The notes under the pieces were generated by a model. That model searched no databases and was not told the DNA's origin. It saw nothing but the letters and a program-made list of their open reading frames with translations. From contig NZ_CP108080.1 in assembly GCF_036181745.1 (NCBI RefSeq), forward strand, positions 2,232,001-2,296,000: a DNA stretch of 64,000 bases, written 5' to 3'. The number at the start of each line of letters is the position of its first letter. Positions within the stretch are counted from its first letter, which is position 1. The DNA comes from Streptomyces sp. NBC_00259 (lineage in GTDB: Bacteria; Actinomycetota; Actinomycetes; Streptomycetales; Streptomycetaceae). The position numbers and the translations under genes were made by a program. Shown piece after piece: positions 17,684 to 25,817 of the stretch.

Positions 17684-18772
17684 GTCTTCTGAGTCGGGAA
17701 TTCTGTTCAGATATGAGGCAAGGCGTTCGAGGATCTCGTCGGCTGTCTTGGTCCAGACGTAGGGCTTCGGGTCGGTGTTCCAGGCTGCGATCCAGTTGCG
17801 GATGTCCTTCTCCAGGGCTTGGACGGATCTGTGGACGCCTCGCCGTATCTGCTTGTTGGTGAGTTCGGCGAACCATCGCTCGACGAGGTTGAGCCAGGAT
17901 GAGCCCGTCGGTGTGAAGTGCAGGTGGAACCGGGGATGGGCCAGCAGCCACTTCTTGATGGCGGGTGTCTTGTGGGTGGCGTAGTTGTCGCAGATCAGGT
18001 GGACATCCAGGCCGGCGGGCACTTCCTTGTCGAGCTTGACCAGGAACTTCTTGAACTCCTCGGCGCGGTGTCGGCGGTGCAGCGAGCCGATGACTTTGCC
18101 GGTGGCGACCTCCAGGGCCGCGAACAGTGTGGTGGTCCCGGAGCGGACGTAGTCGTGGGTCGCCCGCTCGGGAACCCCGGGCATCATCGGCAGCACGGGC
18201 TGGGACCTGTCCAGGGCCTGGATCTGCGATTTCTCATCCACGCAGAACACCAACGCCCGCTCGGGCGGGTCCAGGTAAAGCCCCACGACGTCGTGGACCT
18301 TGTCGACGAAGTACGGATCGGTTGACAGTTTGAAGGTCTCCGACCGATGCGGCTGCAGTCCGAACGCCCGCCAGATCCGTGACACCGACGACTGCGACAG
18401 GCCCACCTCCTTCGCCATCGACCGAGTCGACCAGTGTGTTGCGTTCTTCGGCGTGGACTCCAGTGTTTTCGTGACCACCGCGGCGACCTGCTCGTCCGTC
18501 ACCGTCCTGGGTCCGCCCGGACGCGGCATGTCACCCAGGCCGGCGATCCGGTACTGCACAAAGCGGGACCGCCAACGGCCCACCGCATGAGGCGTGGAAC
18601 CCAGCCGGGCCGCCACATCCTTGTTCGAGGCACCCTCGGCACACGCCAGGATGATCCGACACCGCAAGGCCCACGCCTGCGGCGTGGAACGACGCCGCAC
18701 CCACCCCTCGAGTGCAGCCCGCTCCTCATCCGACAGTCTCAACTCGGCCTTCGGCCGCCCCGTCCGCGCCAT
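17681..18772 (-). CDS. IS630 family transposase
   Basis: A 363-residue DDE transposase. The N-terminal HTH (ALRCRIILACAEGASNKDVAARLGSTPHAVGRWR) is followed by a second HTH (SMAKEVGLSQSSVSRIWRAF). The catalytic domain has VFCVDEKSQIQAL (first D), LICDNYATHK (second D) and NLVERWFAELTNKQIRRG (E). The last element codon is GAC at 17684-17686. The stop codon TAG (17683-17681) is made of the duplicated target TA plus the flanking base, so termination depends on where the element lands. Confidence 0.95.
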   Translation of the reverse strand: MARTGRPKAELRLSDEERAALEGWVRRRSTPQAWALRCRIILACAEGASNKDVAARLGSTPHAVGRWRSRFVQYRIAGLGDMPRPGGPRTVTDEQVAAVVTKTLESTPKNATHWSTRSMAKEVGLSQSSVSRIWRAFGLQPHRSETFKLSTDPYFVDKVHDVVGLYLDPPERALVFCVDEKSQIQALDRSQPVLPMMPGVPERATHDYVRSGTTTLFAALEVATGKVIGSLHRRHRAEEFKKFLVKLDKEVPAGLDVHLICDNYATHKTPAIKKWLLAHPRFHLHFTPTGSSWLNLVERWFAELTNKQIRRGVHRSVQALEKDIRNWIAAWNTDPKPYVWTKTADEILERLASYLNRIPDSED

Positions 18773-18816
18773 GAGGCAAGCCTACATATCTGAACAGAAC
18801 TCCTGACTCAGCAGAC
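17684..18816 (-). mobile_element. IS630-family insertion sequence, complete
   Basis: An 1133-bp element with near-perfect terminal inverted repeats of about 35 bp. The left end (from 17684) reads GTCTTCTGAGTCGGGAATTC; the right end on the opposite strand (from 18816) reads GTCTGCTGAGTCAGGAGTTC, and both continue TGTTCAGATATG. It is flanked by the TA dinucleotide at 17682-17683 and 18817-18818, the target duplication typical of IS630/Tc1. One transposase gene fills it. The intact ends and gene suggest a recent, possibly active copy. Confidence 0.93.
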
Positions 18817-18818
18817 TA

Positions 18819-19257
18819 GGGCCGGTCGGACCCTATGTATAACGCACCCCCCAGGACTTGTGAAGGCTCCTGACGCAACGTCAGATCGGTCGTGTCGGCC
18901 CGCCGGTACCGGCTCACCCAGGACATTTGCCATCGCCGGATCGGGACAGTCGCATCTGCCGCGCACCCGCGCCCGCGCCATGGCGTCGTGGCATGACGCG
19001 GACAGCAGCGGCCCACCCGGCAGCGGCCTCAAGGGCCTGGCCGAACGACTTGCGACGGCCGGCGGCCCCTGGTGGCGGGCGCGGCGCCGAGAGGCGGATT
19101 CCGGGTGACGGCGGAACTCCCTGCCGAGCTCCCGGCGGAAGCCCCCGAGGCCCGCGGCGGAGGTCGTCGCGGCGGAAGTCTCCCACCCCCCGGCCGAAGT
19201 TCCCGAGGCCCCGGCGAGGGACGGTTCGCCGGACAATTCCGGCCATACCCTTGGCCT
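18819..19257. other. Region between IS630 and the response regulator
   Basis: It contains no intact gene. 18819-19009 shows no recognisable feature apart from the GTATAAC-like AT-richer patch at 18837-18843. 19010-19140 is the kinase remnant. 19246-19251 (TACCCT) is a probable -10 box placing transcription start at GTG 19258. Confidence 0.5.
19010..19140 (+). pseudogene. C-terminal remnant of a sensor histidine kinase, frameshifted
   Basis: In one frame 19010-19066 encodes GPPGSGLKGLAERLATAGG, a typical histidine-kinase ATP-binding G2 box. After a one-base deletion near 19067, the next frame continues LVAGAAPRGGFRVTAELP, the expected kinase C-terminus. Everything upstream (sensor, H box, N box) is missing. 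The preceding 190 bp up to the IS630 end show nothing recognisable. This is probably what is left of the partner kinase of the adjacent response regulator. Confidence 0.65.
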
Positions 19258-19899
19258 GTGAACGAGATGCCCCGGGAGCACCGGCCCGCCAGGTCCGTCC
19301 GTGTCCTTCTCGCCGAGGACCAGGGCATGATGCGGGGCGCGCTCGCGCTGCTGCTCGGGATGGAGGAGGACATCGAGGTCGTCGCGCAGGTGGCCGCGGG
19401 CGACGAGATCGTCCGGTCGGCGCTCGTGGCACGGCCCGATGTGGCTCTGCTGGACATCGAACTGCCCGGCCTCAGCGGGCTGGACGCCGCCGCGGCGCTC
19501 CGTGAGGAGGTGCCCGACTGCCGGGTGCTGATCCTGACGACGTTCGCCAGGCCCGGGTATCTGCGGCGTGCGATGGAGGCCGGGGCCGCGGGATTCCTCG
19601 TCAAGGACGGGCCGGTGGAGGAGCTGGCGGAGGCGATCCGGGCCGTTCTCCGCGGGGAGACCGTCGTCGATCCGGTACTCGCGGCCGCGGCCCTGAGCGC
19701 GGGGCCGAGCCCGCTGACGCCGCGGGAGCGGGACGTGCTGAACGCGGCGGTGGACGGGGCGACGGTGGCGGACATCGCGGCGAAGGTGCACCTGTCGGAG
19801 TCGACGGTACGGAACTACCTCTCCGCGGCGATCGGCAAGACCGGCACCCGCAACCGCATGGAGGCGGTACGCGCGGCCCGCCGCCAGGGCTGGCTCTGA
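19258..19899 (+). CDS. LuxR/NarL family response regulator (orphan)
   Basis: A 213-residue two-component regulator. The receiver domain (residues 14-130) has the acidic pair E20-D21, phospho-acceptor D66 (LLDIELPG), the switch T in ILTTF and K in FLVKDGP. A GerE/LuxR HTH (LTPRERDVLNAAVDGATVADIAAKVHLSESTVRNYLS) ends the protein. It resembles DesR-type regulators. GTG 19258 is 7 nt after a TACCCT -10 box, so the transcript is likely leaderless. Its kinase survives only as a remnant upstream. The converging MFS gene (4-bp gap) is not obviously a target. Confidence 0.92.
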   Translation: MNEMPREHRPARSVRVLLAEDQGMMRGALALLLGMEEDIEVVAQVAAGDEIVRSALVARPDVALLDIELPGLSGLDAAAALREEVPDCRVLILTTFARPGYLRRAMEAGAAGFLVKDGPVEELAEAIRAVLRGETVVDPVLAAAALSAGPSPLTPRERDVLNAAVDGATVADIAAKVHLSESTVRNYLSAAIGKTGTRNRMEAVRAARRQGWL

Positions 19900-19903
19900 G
19901 GAG

Positions 19904-21346
19904 TCACTTCCGTACCCGGTCCCTCGGCAGCCACAGGACCATCAGCAGCGCCGCGGAGACCAGGATCCCCGTGCCCGTTCCGAACGCCAGCGCGTACCCG
20001 GCCGTCACCGCCTCCGGAGTCGTCGCACCGGCGGTGCGGGCCGCCGCGATCGTCGACAGGGCGGCGAGGCCGAGTGCGCCGCCCATCACGCGGGAGGTGT
20101 TGATCAGCCCGGACACGAGACCCGCGTCGCCCGGCGCGGCGCCGGAGGTGGCGAGGGCCGCGAGCGGCGTCCCCGCGAAACCGGCGCCCGCCATCATCAC
20201 GATGCCGGGCAGCATGATCGCGGTCAGGTACGGGCCGTGCGCGTCCATCGTGGACTGCCAGCCGAAGCCGGCCGCGGACACCAGCACACCGAGCACGGCG
20301 ACGTTGCGCGCGCCGATGACGGGCATCAGCCGTGGCGCGAGCTTGGAGCCGAGGATGACGGCGAGCGAGCTGGGCATCAGCGCGAGCCCGGCAGCGAGCG
20401 GGCTGTAGTCGAGGACGTTCTGGGCGTACAGCGTCATGAAGTACCACATGCAGAACATCGCGGCGCCGCAGCAGAACATCGCCGCGTTCGCCGCCGACAC
20501 CGACCGCGTCCGGAACAGTTTCAGCGGCATCAGCGGTGTCCTCGCCCGTGCCTCGACCGCGACGAACACGCCGAGGAGCGCGAGCCCGGCGCCCAGGGGC
20601 ACCAGGGTCGCGGGAGCGGTCCAGCCCTCCTGCTCGGTCTGCACGATCCCGTACGCGAGGGTCGCGAGGCCCGCCGTGACGAGCACCGCGCCCGGCAGGT
20701 CCAGCCGGCGCCGCTCCCCCGCGCGGCTCTCCGTGAGCCACCACACCCCCAGGGCGAGGACGAGCGCGCCGACCGGCACGTTGATCAGCAGTGTCCAGCG
20801 CCAGGAGAGGGCGTCGGTCAGCACGCCGCCGACGAGTCCGCCCGCCGCGCCGCCGCCCGCGCCGACCGCGGTCCAGGTGGCGATGGCCCGTGCCCGGGCC
20901 GGGCCTTCGGGCACGGCCGAGGTGAGGAGCGTCAGCGTCGACGGGGCGAGGACCGCGGCACCCAGGCCCTGCCCGGCGCGTGCGGCGAGCAGTTGCCAGC
21001 CCTCCTGGGCGAGCCCGCCCGCGAGCGACGCGGCGGTGAACAGCCCGAGCCCCACGAGGAACATCCGCTTGCGTCCGTACAGGTCCCCGGCCCGTCCGCC
21101 GAGCAGCATGAAGCCGGCGAAGGCGATCGAGTACGCGTTGACCACCCACTGCAGTCCCACCGCGCTCAGCCCCAGGTCGGCCCGCATCGACGGCAGCGCC
21201 GTGTTGACGACGGAGACGTCGAGGACGACGAGGAACTGCCCGGCGCAGGCGGCCAGGACGACGGCCCACATACGCGTGGGACGGCGGCCCGGCGCGGATA
21301 TCCGGGGGTCTGCTGTGGGTGACGGGGCTTGGACCATGACCGTCAT
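19904..21346 (-). CDS. MFS drug-efflux transporter, DHA2 (14-TM) family
   Basis: A 480-residue membrane protein with about 14 hydrophobic segments. Motif A (GGRAGDLYGRKRMFL), motif B (ARAGQGLGAAVLAPSTLTLL) and motif C-like GGAAGGLVGGVLTDALSWRW define proton-coupled DHA2 exporters of drugs, dyes or antibiotics. The alternative start is ATG 21337 (MVQAPSP). The start region is a 7-1-7 perfect inverted repeat CCATGACCGTCATGG (21334-21348), possibly an operator. No adjacent TetR gene is present. Confidence 0.9.
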   Translation of the reverse strand: MTVMVQAPSPTADPRISAPGRRPTRMWAVVLAACAGQFLVVLDVSVVNTALPSMRADLGLSAVGLQWVVNAYSIAFAGFMLLGGRAGDLYGRKRMFLVGLGLFTAASLAGGLAQEGWQLLAARAGQGLGAAVLAPSTLTLLTSAVPEGPARARAIATWTAVGAGGGAAGGLVGGVLTDALSWRWTLLINVPVGALVLALGVWWLTESRAGERRRLDLPGAVLVTAGLATLAYGIVQTEQEGWTAPATLVPLGAGLALLGVFVAVEARARTPLMPLKLFRTRSVSAANAAMFCCGAAMFCMWYFMTLYAQNVLDYSPLAAGLALMPSSLAVILGSKLAPRLMPVIGARNVAVLGVLVSAAGFGWQSTMDAHGPYLTAIMLPGIVMMAGAGFAGTPLAALATSGAAPGDAGLVSGLINTSRVMGGALGLAALSTIAAARTAGATTPEAVTAGYALAFGTGTGILVSAALLMVLWLPRDRVRK

Positions 21347-21415
21347 GGTCCCAGGCGCCCGACGGCCCGTACATCAGGATTTCGGCGTACGGATGCCGGG
21401 ACCCCGGGTCCTAGG

Positions 21416-21483
21416 ACTTCCGCACCACGGTCACTTCCCCACCACGGTCACGTCCGCAGCACGGTCACTTCCGCAGCACGGTC
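21416..21483. repeat. Four 17-bp tandem repeats spanning a gene 3' end
   Basis: Units 21416-21432, 21433-21449, 21450-21466 and 21467-21483 share ACTTCCGCASCACGGTC. The last unit is the coding 3' end of the Ltp1-type thiolase (stop TCA at 21465-21467); the others lie downstream. It looks like tandem duplication of the gene's last codons. Confidence 0.9.
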
Positions 21484-22652
21484 ACCACCGCCGCCCCGCC
21501 CAGCCCGATGTTGTGCGCGAGGGCCGTCCGGGCGCCGGGCACCTGCCGGTCCCCCGCCTCGGCCCGGAGCTGCCAGGTCAGCTCGGCCGCCTGGGCCAGG
21601 CCGGTCGCGCCGAGCGGATGCCCCTTGGAGATCAGCCCGCCGGACGGATTGACCACCCACCGCCCGCCGTGCGTCGTCGCCCCGGACTCCACGAGCTCGC
21701 CGGACCCGCCGTCCCGGCACATGCCGAGCGCCTCGTACGTCAGCAGCTCGTTGACGGAGAAGCAGTCGTGCAGCTCGATGACGTCGATGTCCTCGATGCC
21801 GAGGCCGGACGCCTCGTACGCGTCCCTGGCCGCGGCCCGGGACATGGGCCGGCCGACGACGTCGATGCAGGAGCCGGAGGTGAAGGAGTCGGCGGTGTCG
21901 GTGGCCATGGCCTGTCCGGCGATCTCGACGGCCTTGTGGTGCAGGCCGTGTTCGACGGCGAACCGTTCGGAGACGACGAGCACCGCGGCGGCCCCGTCGG
22001 AGGTCGGTGAGCACTGGAGCCTGGTGAGCGGTTCGTGGATGGGCTTCGCGGCGAGGATCTCGTCCACCTCGTAGACGTCCTGGAACTGGGCGTTGGGGTT
22101 GCCCGCCGAGTGCCGGTGGTTCTTGGCGGCGACGGCGGCGAGCTGCCGGGCGGTGGTGCCGTGGCGTTCCATGTGCTCGCGGGCGGCGTTGCCGAAGATC
22201 TGGGCGGTGGGCGGGGTCATCTCGAAGCCGTGCCGGGCCGCCATGATCCCGTAGTGCCGCGCCACGGGTGACGTGCTGAAGTCTCCCCCGTCCGCTCCGC
22301 CGCCCAGCGCGCCCTTCTTCATCTTCTCGAAGCCGAGCGCCAGCACGCAGTCGCTGAGACCGCCCGCCACGAACTGCCGCGCCATCATCAGCGCCGTCGA
22401 GCCGGTCGCGCAGTTGTTGTTGACGTTGTAGACGGGGACTCCGGTGAGGCCGAGTTCGTACGCGGCGCGCTGGCCGGCCGTGGAGGCCTGGAAGCAGTGG
22501 CCGACGGCGACCTGCTGGACGCGCTCGTACGGGATGCCCGCGTCGGCGAGCGCCGCCGATCCCGCCTCCTTGGCCATGTCCCAGTACTGCCAGTCCCTCG
22601 ACTCGGGCTTCTCGAACTTCGTCATCCCGACGCCGGCGATGTAGCTCTTCAT
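21465..22652 (-). CDS. ltp1: SCP-x-type thiolase / lipid-transfer protein (Ltp1-like)
   Basis: A 395-residue thiolase-fold protein of the sterol carrier protein X family. The N-terminus (YIAGVGMTKFEKPESRDW) and YNVNNNCATGS (nucleophile-position C81), LQCSPTSDGAAA, VIELHDCFSVNELL and NPSGGLISKGHPLGATG closely match mycobacterial Ltp1 (Rv2790c). It is expected to cleave or condense branched or steroid-like 3-ketoacyl-CoAs. It follows the acyl-CoA dehydrogenase gene by 15 bp, sharing its KstR-controlled promoter. Confidence 0.88.
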   Translation of the reverse strand: MKSYIAGVGMTKFEKPESRDWQYWDMAKEAGSAALADAGIPYERVQQVAVGHCFQASTAGQRAAYELGLTGVPVYNVNNNCATGSTALMMARQFVAGGLSDCVLALGFEKMKKGALGGGADGGDFSTSPVARHYGIMAARHGFEMTPPTAQIFGNAAREHMERHGTTARQLAAVAAKNHRHSAGNPNAQFQDVYEVDEILAAKPIHEPLTRLQCSPTSDGAAAVLVVSERFAVEHGLHHKAVEIAGQAMATDTADSFTSGSCIDVVGRPMSRAAARDAYEASGLGIEDIDVIELHDCFSVNELLTYEALGMCRDGGSGELVESGATTHGGRWVVNPSGGLISKGHPLGATGLAQAAELTWQLRAEAGDRQVPGARTALAHNIGLGGAAVVTVLRK

Positions 22653-22667
22653 GGTCTCGTGGCTCCT

Positions 22668-24872
22668 TCAGTCTCGCGGCAGGCCGAGGATGCGCTCGGC
22701 GACGACATTGAGCTGCACCTGTGTGGTGCCGCCGGCGATGGTCAGACAGCGCGACATCAGCAATCCGTGGACGGCCCGCTCGCCCGGCCCCTCCCGTACC
22801 GCGCCCGCCGGGCCGAGCAGTTCGAGCGTGAGCTCGGCGACCTTCTGCTGGTGCGGGGTCTGGACGAGTTTGCGTACGGACGCGCCCGCGCCCGGCTCGA
22901 TGCCGTCGACCTGCATGAGGGTCGTCCGCAGCCCGATGCAGGCGAGGGCGTGCGCCTCGGCGGCGAGCGCGCCGATCCGGGCCCGGTAGCTGTCGTCGAG
23001 TTCGTCCGCCCGCCCGATCAGCTCCTCCAGACCGGTGTCGAAGCTCAACTGGTCGGCCATGTGGACGCGTTCGTTGCCGAGCGTGTTCCGTGCGACCCGC
23101 CAGCCGTCGTTCACCTCGCCGACGATCGCGTCCGCGGGCAGCAGTGCCCCGTCGAAGTACACCTCGTTGAACATCGACTCACCGGTGATCTCCTTCAGCG
23201 GCCGGACGTCGATGCCTTCGGTGGCCCTCATGTCGACGAGGAAGTAGCTCAGACCCTTGTGCTTGGGGGCCTCGGGGTCGGTTCTGGCGAGGAGGATGCC
23301 GTGGTCGGCACGGTGCGCCGCGCTCGTCCACACCTTCTGCCCGGTGATCCGCCAGCGGCCGTCCGCCGTGCGCTCGGCGCGGGTACGCAGGTTCGCGAGG
23401 TCGGAGCCTGCGCCGGGCTCGCTGAAGAGCTGGCACCAGAGGAGTTCGCCGCGCAGCGTCGGCAGCAGGAAGCGGTCCTGCTGCTCCCTCGTCCCGTACG
23501 CGAGGAGGGAGGGCACCACCCAGGTGGCGATGCCGAGTTCGCTCATCCCGACCCCGGCGGCGCGCAGTTCGTGCTGGACGGCGAGCTGCTGGAGCGGGCC
23601 CGCGCCGAGGCCGTACGGCGGCGGCAGGTGCGGGGCGGCGTGGCCGGTGGGGGCGAGGACGCGGCGCGCGGCGGCCGGGTCCAGGCCCCGGGCGGGGGCG
23701 ATGGCTTCGCGGGCCTGCGCACGGTAGGGCCCGGCCTCCGGCGGGAGTTCCAGGCGGAGTTCGCGGCGCGCGCCCGCAGCCGCGAGCCCGACCGCGCGGA
23801 GCCGGTGGGCGTCGCCGGGGCCGAGGAGCTGCCGGGCGACGACCGCCCTGCGCAGATGGAGGTGGGCGTCGTGCTCCCAGGTGAAGCCGATGCCGCCGAG
23901 TATCTGGATGCAGTCCTTGGCGCAGCCGTACGCGGCGTCGAGCGCGGTCGCGGCCGCGAGGGCGGCGACCAGCGACGCGGCATCGGTATCGCTGTCGGCG
24001 TCCGTGTCGCTGTCGACGGCCCGGGCCGCGTCCCAGGTCAGAGCGCGGGCCTGTTCGAGCCGTACGAGCATGTCCGCGCACAGGTGCTTGATCGCCTGGA
24101 ACCGCCCGATGGGCCGCCCGAACTGTTCCCGCACCTTGGCGTACGCGGTGGCGGTGCCCAGCGCCCAGCCGGCCGTGCCGCATGCCTCGGCCGCGAACAG
24201 CACGGCCGCGAGGTCCCGTACGAGCGCCGCAGGGGCGTCGAGGACCCGGTCCGCGGGGACGCCGACGGCCTGCGCGGTGACCTCGGCCGTGGGACGGGTC
24301 GGGTCGGCGCTCTCGTGCGTACGGATCGACAGCCCGGAGGCGTCCACGGCGAGCAAGGCCCGGCCCGCGCCGAGGACGAGCAGGTCCGCGTGCCCGGCGC
24401 CGAGGACGGGCGGCGCGGTCCCGTCGAGCCGGTGGCCGTCCGGCACGGGGGCGGCGGTGAGGCTGCCGGGCCCCAGCGCCACGGCCCCGATGCGCCGTCC
24501 GTCGGCGAGCCCGGCGGCCAGATCGCCTCGCCCGGCGCGCACCAGTACGGCGGAGGCGAGCACGGTGGGCAGATACGGACCCGGCAGCGCGGCCCGCCCG
24601 GTCTCCTCCAGGACGACGGCGAGGTCGAGAAGCGTCCCGCCCCCGCCGCCGTGCTCCTCGGGCAGGTGCACCCCGAGCAGCCCCTGCTCCACGGCGCCGT
24701 CCCAGTACCCGGGCCGTCCCCCGCTGCCGCACTCCGGCGCGTCGAGCAGCTTGCGCACGGTCTCCGGCGGGGCCGCTCGCGCGAGCCAGCCGCGTACGGA
24801 GTCCGCCAGAGCGCGCTGCTCCTGTGTGATGGCGATGCCGCCGCTGTCCGTACCGGTGCTTGCACTGCCCAT
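22668..24872 (-). CDS. Double-length acyl-CoA dehydrogenase (FadE34/FadE22/FadE6 type)
   Basis: A 734-residue protein, twice the usual ACAD length, made of two fused acyl-CoA dehydrogenase folds (about 1-380 and 390-734). Domain 1 has FGRPIGRFQAIKHLCADMLVRLEQAR and CIQILGGIGFTWEHDAHLHLRR. Domain 2 has LWCQLFSEPGAGSDLANLRTRAE, KVWTSAAHRADHGILLARTD and CLTIAGGTTQVQLNVVAERILGLPR. Such fused enzymes (e.g. FadE34/ChsE3) dehydrogenate steroid side-chain CoA thioesters in mycobacteria. A DSDTDADSDTD stretch lies in the first half. ATG 24872 follows a TAGTCT -10 box by 8 nt, so the mRNA is nearly leaderless; a KstR operator covers that box. Confidence 0.9.
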   Translation of the reverse strand: MGSASTGTDSGGIAITQEQRALADSVRGWLARAAPPETVRKLLDAPECGSGGRPGYWDGAVEQGLLGVHLPEEHGGGGGTLLDLAVVLEETGRAALPGPYLPTVLASAVLVRAGRGDLAAGLADGRRIGAVALGPGSLTAAPVPDGHRLDGTAPPVLGAGHADLLVLGAGRALLAVDASGLSIRTHESADPTRPTAEVTAQAVGVPADRVLDAPAALVRDLAAVLFAAEACGTAGWALGTATAYAKVREQFGRPIGRFQAIKHLCADMLVRLEQARALTWDAARAVDSDTDADSDTDAASLVAALAAATALDAAYGCAKDCIQILGGIGFTWEHDAHLHLRRAVVARQLLGPGDAHRLRAVGLAAAGARRELRLELPPEAGPYRAQAREAIAPARGLDPAAARRVLAPTGHAAPHLPPPYGLGAGPLQQLAVQHELRAAGVGMSELGIATWVVPSLLAYGTREQQDRFLLPTLRGELLWCQLFSEPGAGSDLANLRTRAERTADGRWRITGQKVWTSAAHRADHGILLARTDPEAPKHKGLSYFLVDMRATEGIDVRPLKEITGESMFNEVYFDGALLPADAIVGEVNDGWRVARNTLGNERVHMADQLSFDTGLEELIGRADELDDSYRARIGALAAEAHALACIGLRTTLMQVDGIEPGAGASVRKLVQTPHQQKVAELTLELLGPAGAVREGPGERAVHGLLMSRCLTIAGGTTQVQLNVVAERILGLPRD

Positions 24873-24884
24873 GAACCGGCAGAC

Positions 24885-24898
24885 TAGAACACGTTCCA
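24885..24898. promoter_or_regulatory. KstR operator overlapping the acyl-CoA dehydrogenase promoter
   Basis: TAGAACACGTTCCA matches TNNAACNNGTTNNA exactly. On the minus strand its end merges with the -10 hexamer TAGTCT 8 nt before ATG 24872, an arrangement fitting direct repression. Confidence 0.82.
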
Positions 24899-24900
24899 AT

Positions 24901-24915
24901 CTGACGGAAGGTCAG
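24901..24915. promoter_or_regulatory. CTGAC-N5-GTCAG palindrome at the acyl-CoA dehydrogenase promoter
   Basis: CTGACGGAAGGTCAG overlaps the -35 region of the acyl-CoA dehydrogenase promoter. The same pattern occurs at 40156-40170 and, with one mismatch, at 52879-52893. Confidence 0.55.
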
Positions 24916-24950
24916 AAACCCGGTGGACCGGAAAGCCGGCGGCTCGGCGG

Positions 24951-24955
24951 ACCGC
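24951..24955. repeat. Left target-site duplication ACCGC
   Basis: ACCGC directly abuts the left terminal TGTC and is repeated at 35806-35810. Confidence 0.9.
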
Positions 24956-25040
24956 TGTCTTGTCTCACTGAACCCTGCGAAGTCCGGGCATACATTGCGA
25001 GGGCTCTAGCGAAGTCCCGCGTGACCTTGCGAGCAGACCT
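24956..25040 (+). repeat. Tn7-like left end with TnsB-type binding repeats
   Basis: After the terminal TGTC, related sites recur: CTGAACCCTGCGAAG (24968-24982), ATACATTGCGAGGG (24990-25003) and GTGACCTTGCGAGC (25021-25034), with a weaker CTAGCGAAGTCC (25006-25017) between. The shared core TGMNCNTTGCGAG and regular spacing are as expected of transposase-binding repeats. Confidence 0.75.
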
Positions 25041-25055
25041 GGCGTTAGGCCACCC

Positions 25056-25817
25056 GTGGAAGCTGGGCTACGTGTGCTGGCCGGTGGCGTACAGGGGCCG
25101 CCTTCTGGCGGATTCGAGGTCGGGTACGTCGAGCCGGACGGGTCGGAGTTCCGGCGGCCACTGGCCGATGTTTGGTCAGTGCGGTTCGAGGGCGTCGCGC
25201 CGGTACGCACGTTCAAGTCGTACAAAGGGCAGCGGCACCTGCCAGGGCTGTGGTGGTCGTCGACGGCGGGGGGCCACATCGGTTACGAGTCCTGGCTGGA
25301 ACGCGATCACGTGATGCTGATGGACTTCGACCCGTCGGTGGTGGGGGTGTCGTCACAGCCGTTCTGGCTGTTCTGGACGTCAGGGAACGGCAAGGTCATC
25401 TCGCACGCGCCGGACTACTTCGCACGGCGGGATGACGGTTCCGCAGTGTTGCTCGACTGCCGCCCGGCGGAACGGCGCCGGCCCCGGGACTGGGAGAAGT
25501 TCGAGGCGACGAGGACCGCCTGCGATCAGGTGGGGTGGGAGTTCCGCCTGGTGGGGGCGCCGGACGAGATCCTGGTGAGGAATGTGAAGTGGCTGTCGGG
25601 CTACCGGCATCCGCGCCACCTGGTGGAGCCAATCGCATCTGGGTTGCGGGAGGTGTTCGCCGCACCACACCCGTTGATGGCTGGCGCCACGATGGCGGGG
25701 GATCCCATCGCCGTGCTGCCGGTGCTTTTCCACTTGTTGTGGCTCCACGAGCTGTTGGTGGATGTGCGGGTTCCGCTGCACGCCGCAGCGATGGTGTCAT
25801 CGGGGCCGATGCAGTGA
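25056..25817 (+). CDS. tnsA: TnsA-like endonuclease subunit of heteromeric transposase
   Basis: A 253-residue TnsA-type protein, which cleaves the 5' ends of the transposon in partnership with TnsB. The nuclease block reads YESWLERDHVMLMDFDP (Glu), SHAPDYFARRDDG (Asp) and VLLDCRP. The position usually occupied by a catalytic lysine (D/E-x-K) is arginine, as in the streptomycete TnsA-like family I recall; activity is therefore uncertain. The start is ambiguous (GTG 25056 or GTG 25074); no clear ribosome site. The stop overlaps the tnsB start (TGATG). Confidence 0.85.
   Translation: MEAGLRVLAGGVQGPPSGGFEVGYVEPDGSEFRRPLADVWSVRFEGVAPVRTFKSYKGQRHLPGLWWSSTAGGHIGYESWLERDHVMLMDFDPSVVGVSSQPFWLFWTSGNGKVISHAPDYFARRDDGSAVLLDCRPAERRRPRDWEKFEATRTACDQVGWEFRLVGAPDEILVRNVKWLSGYRHPRHLVEPIASGLREVFAAPHPLMAGATMAGDPIAVLPVLFHLLWLHELLVDVRVPLHAAAMVSSGPMQ

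Noticed and set aside
21416-21483. Possible CRISPR-like array
   Set aside because: The 17-bp units are contiguous, without spacers, and derive from a gene end.
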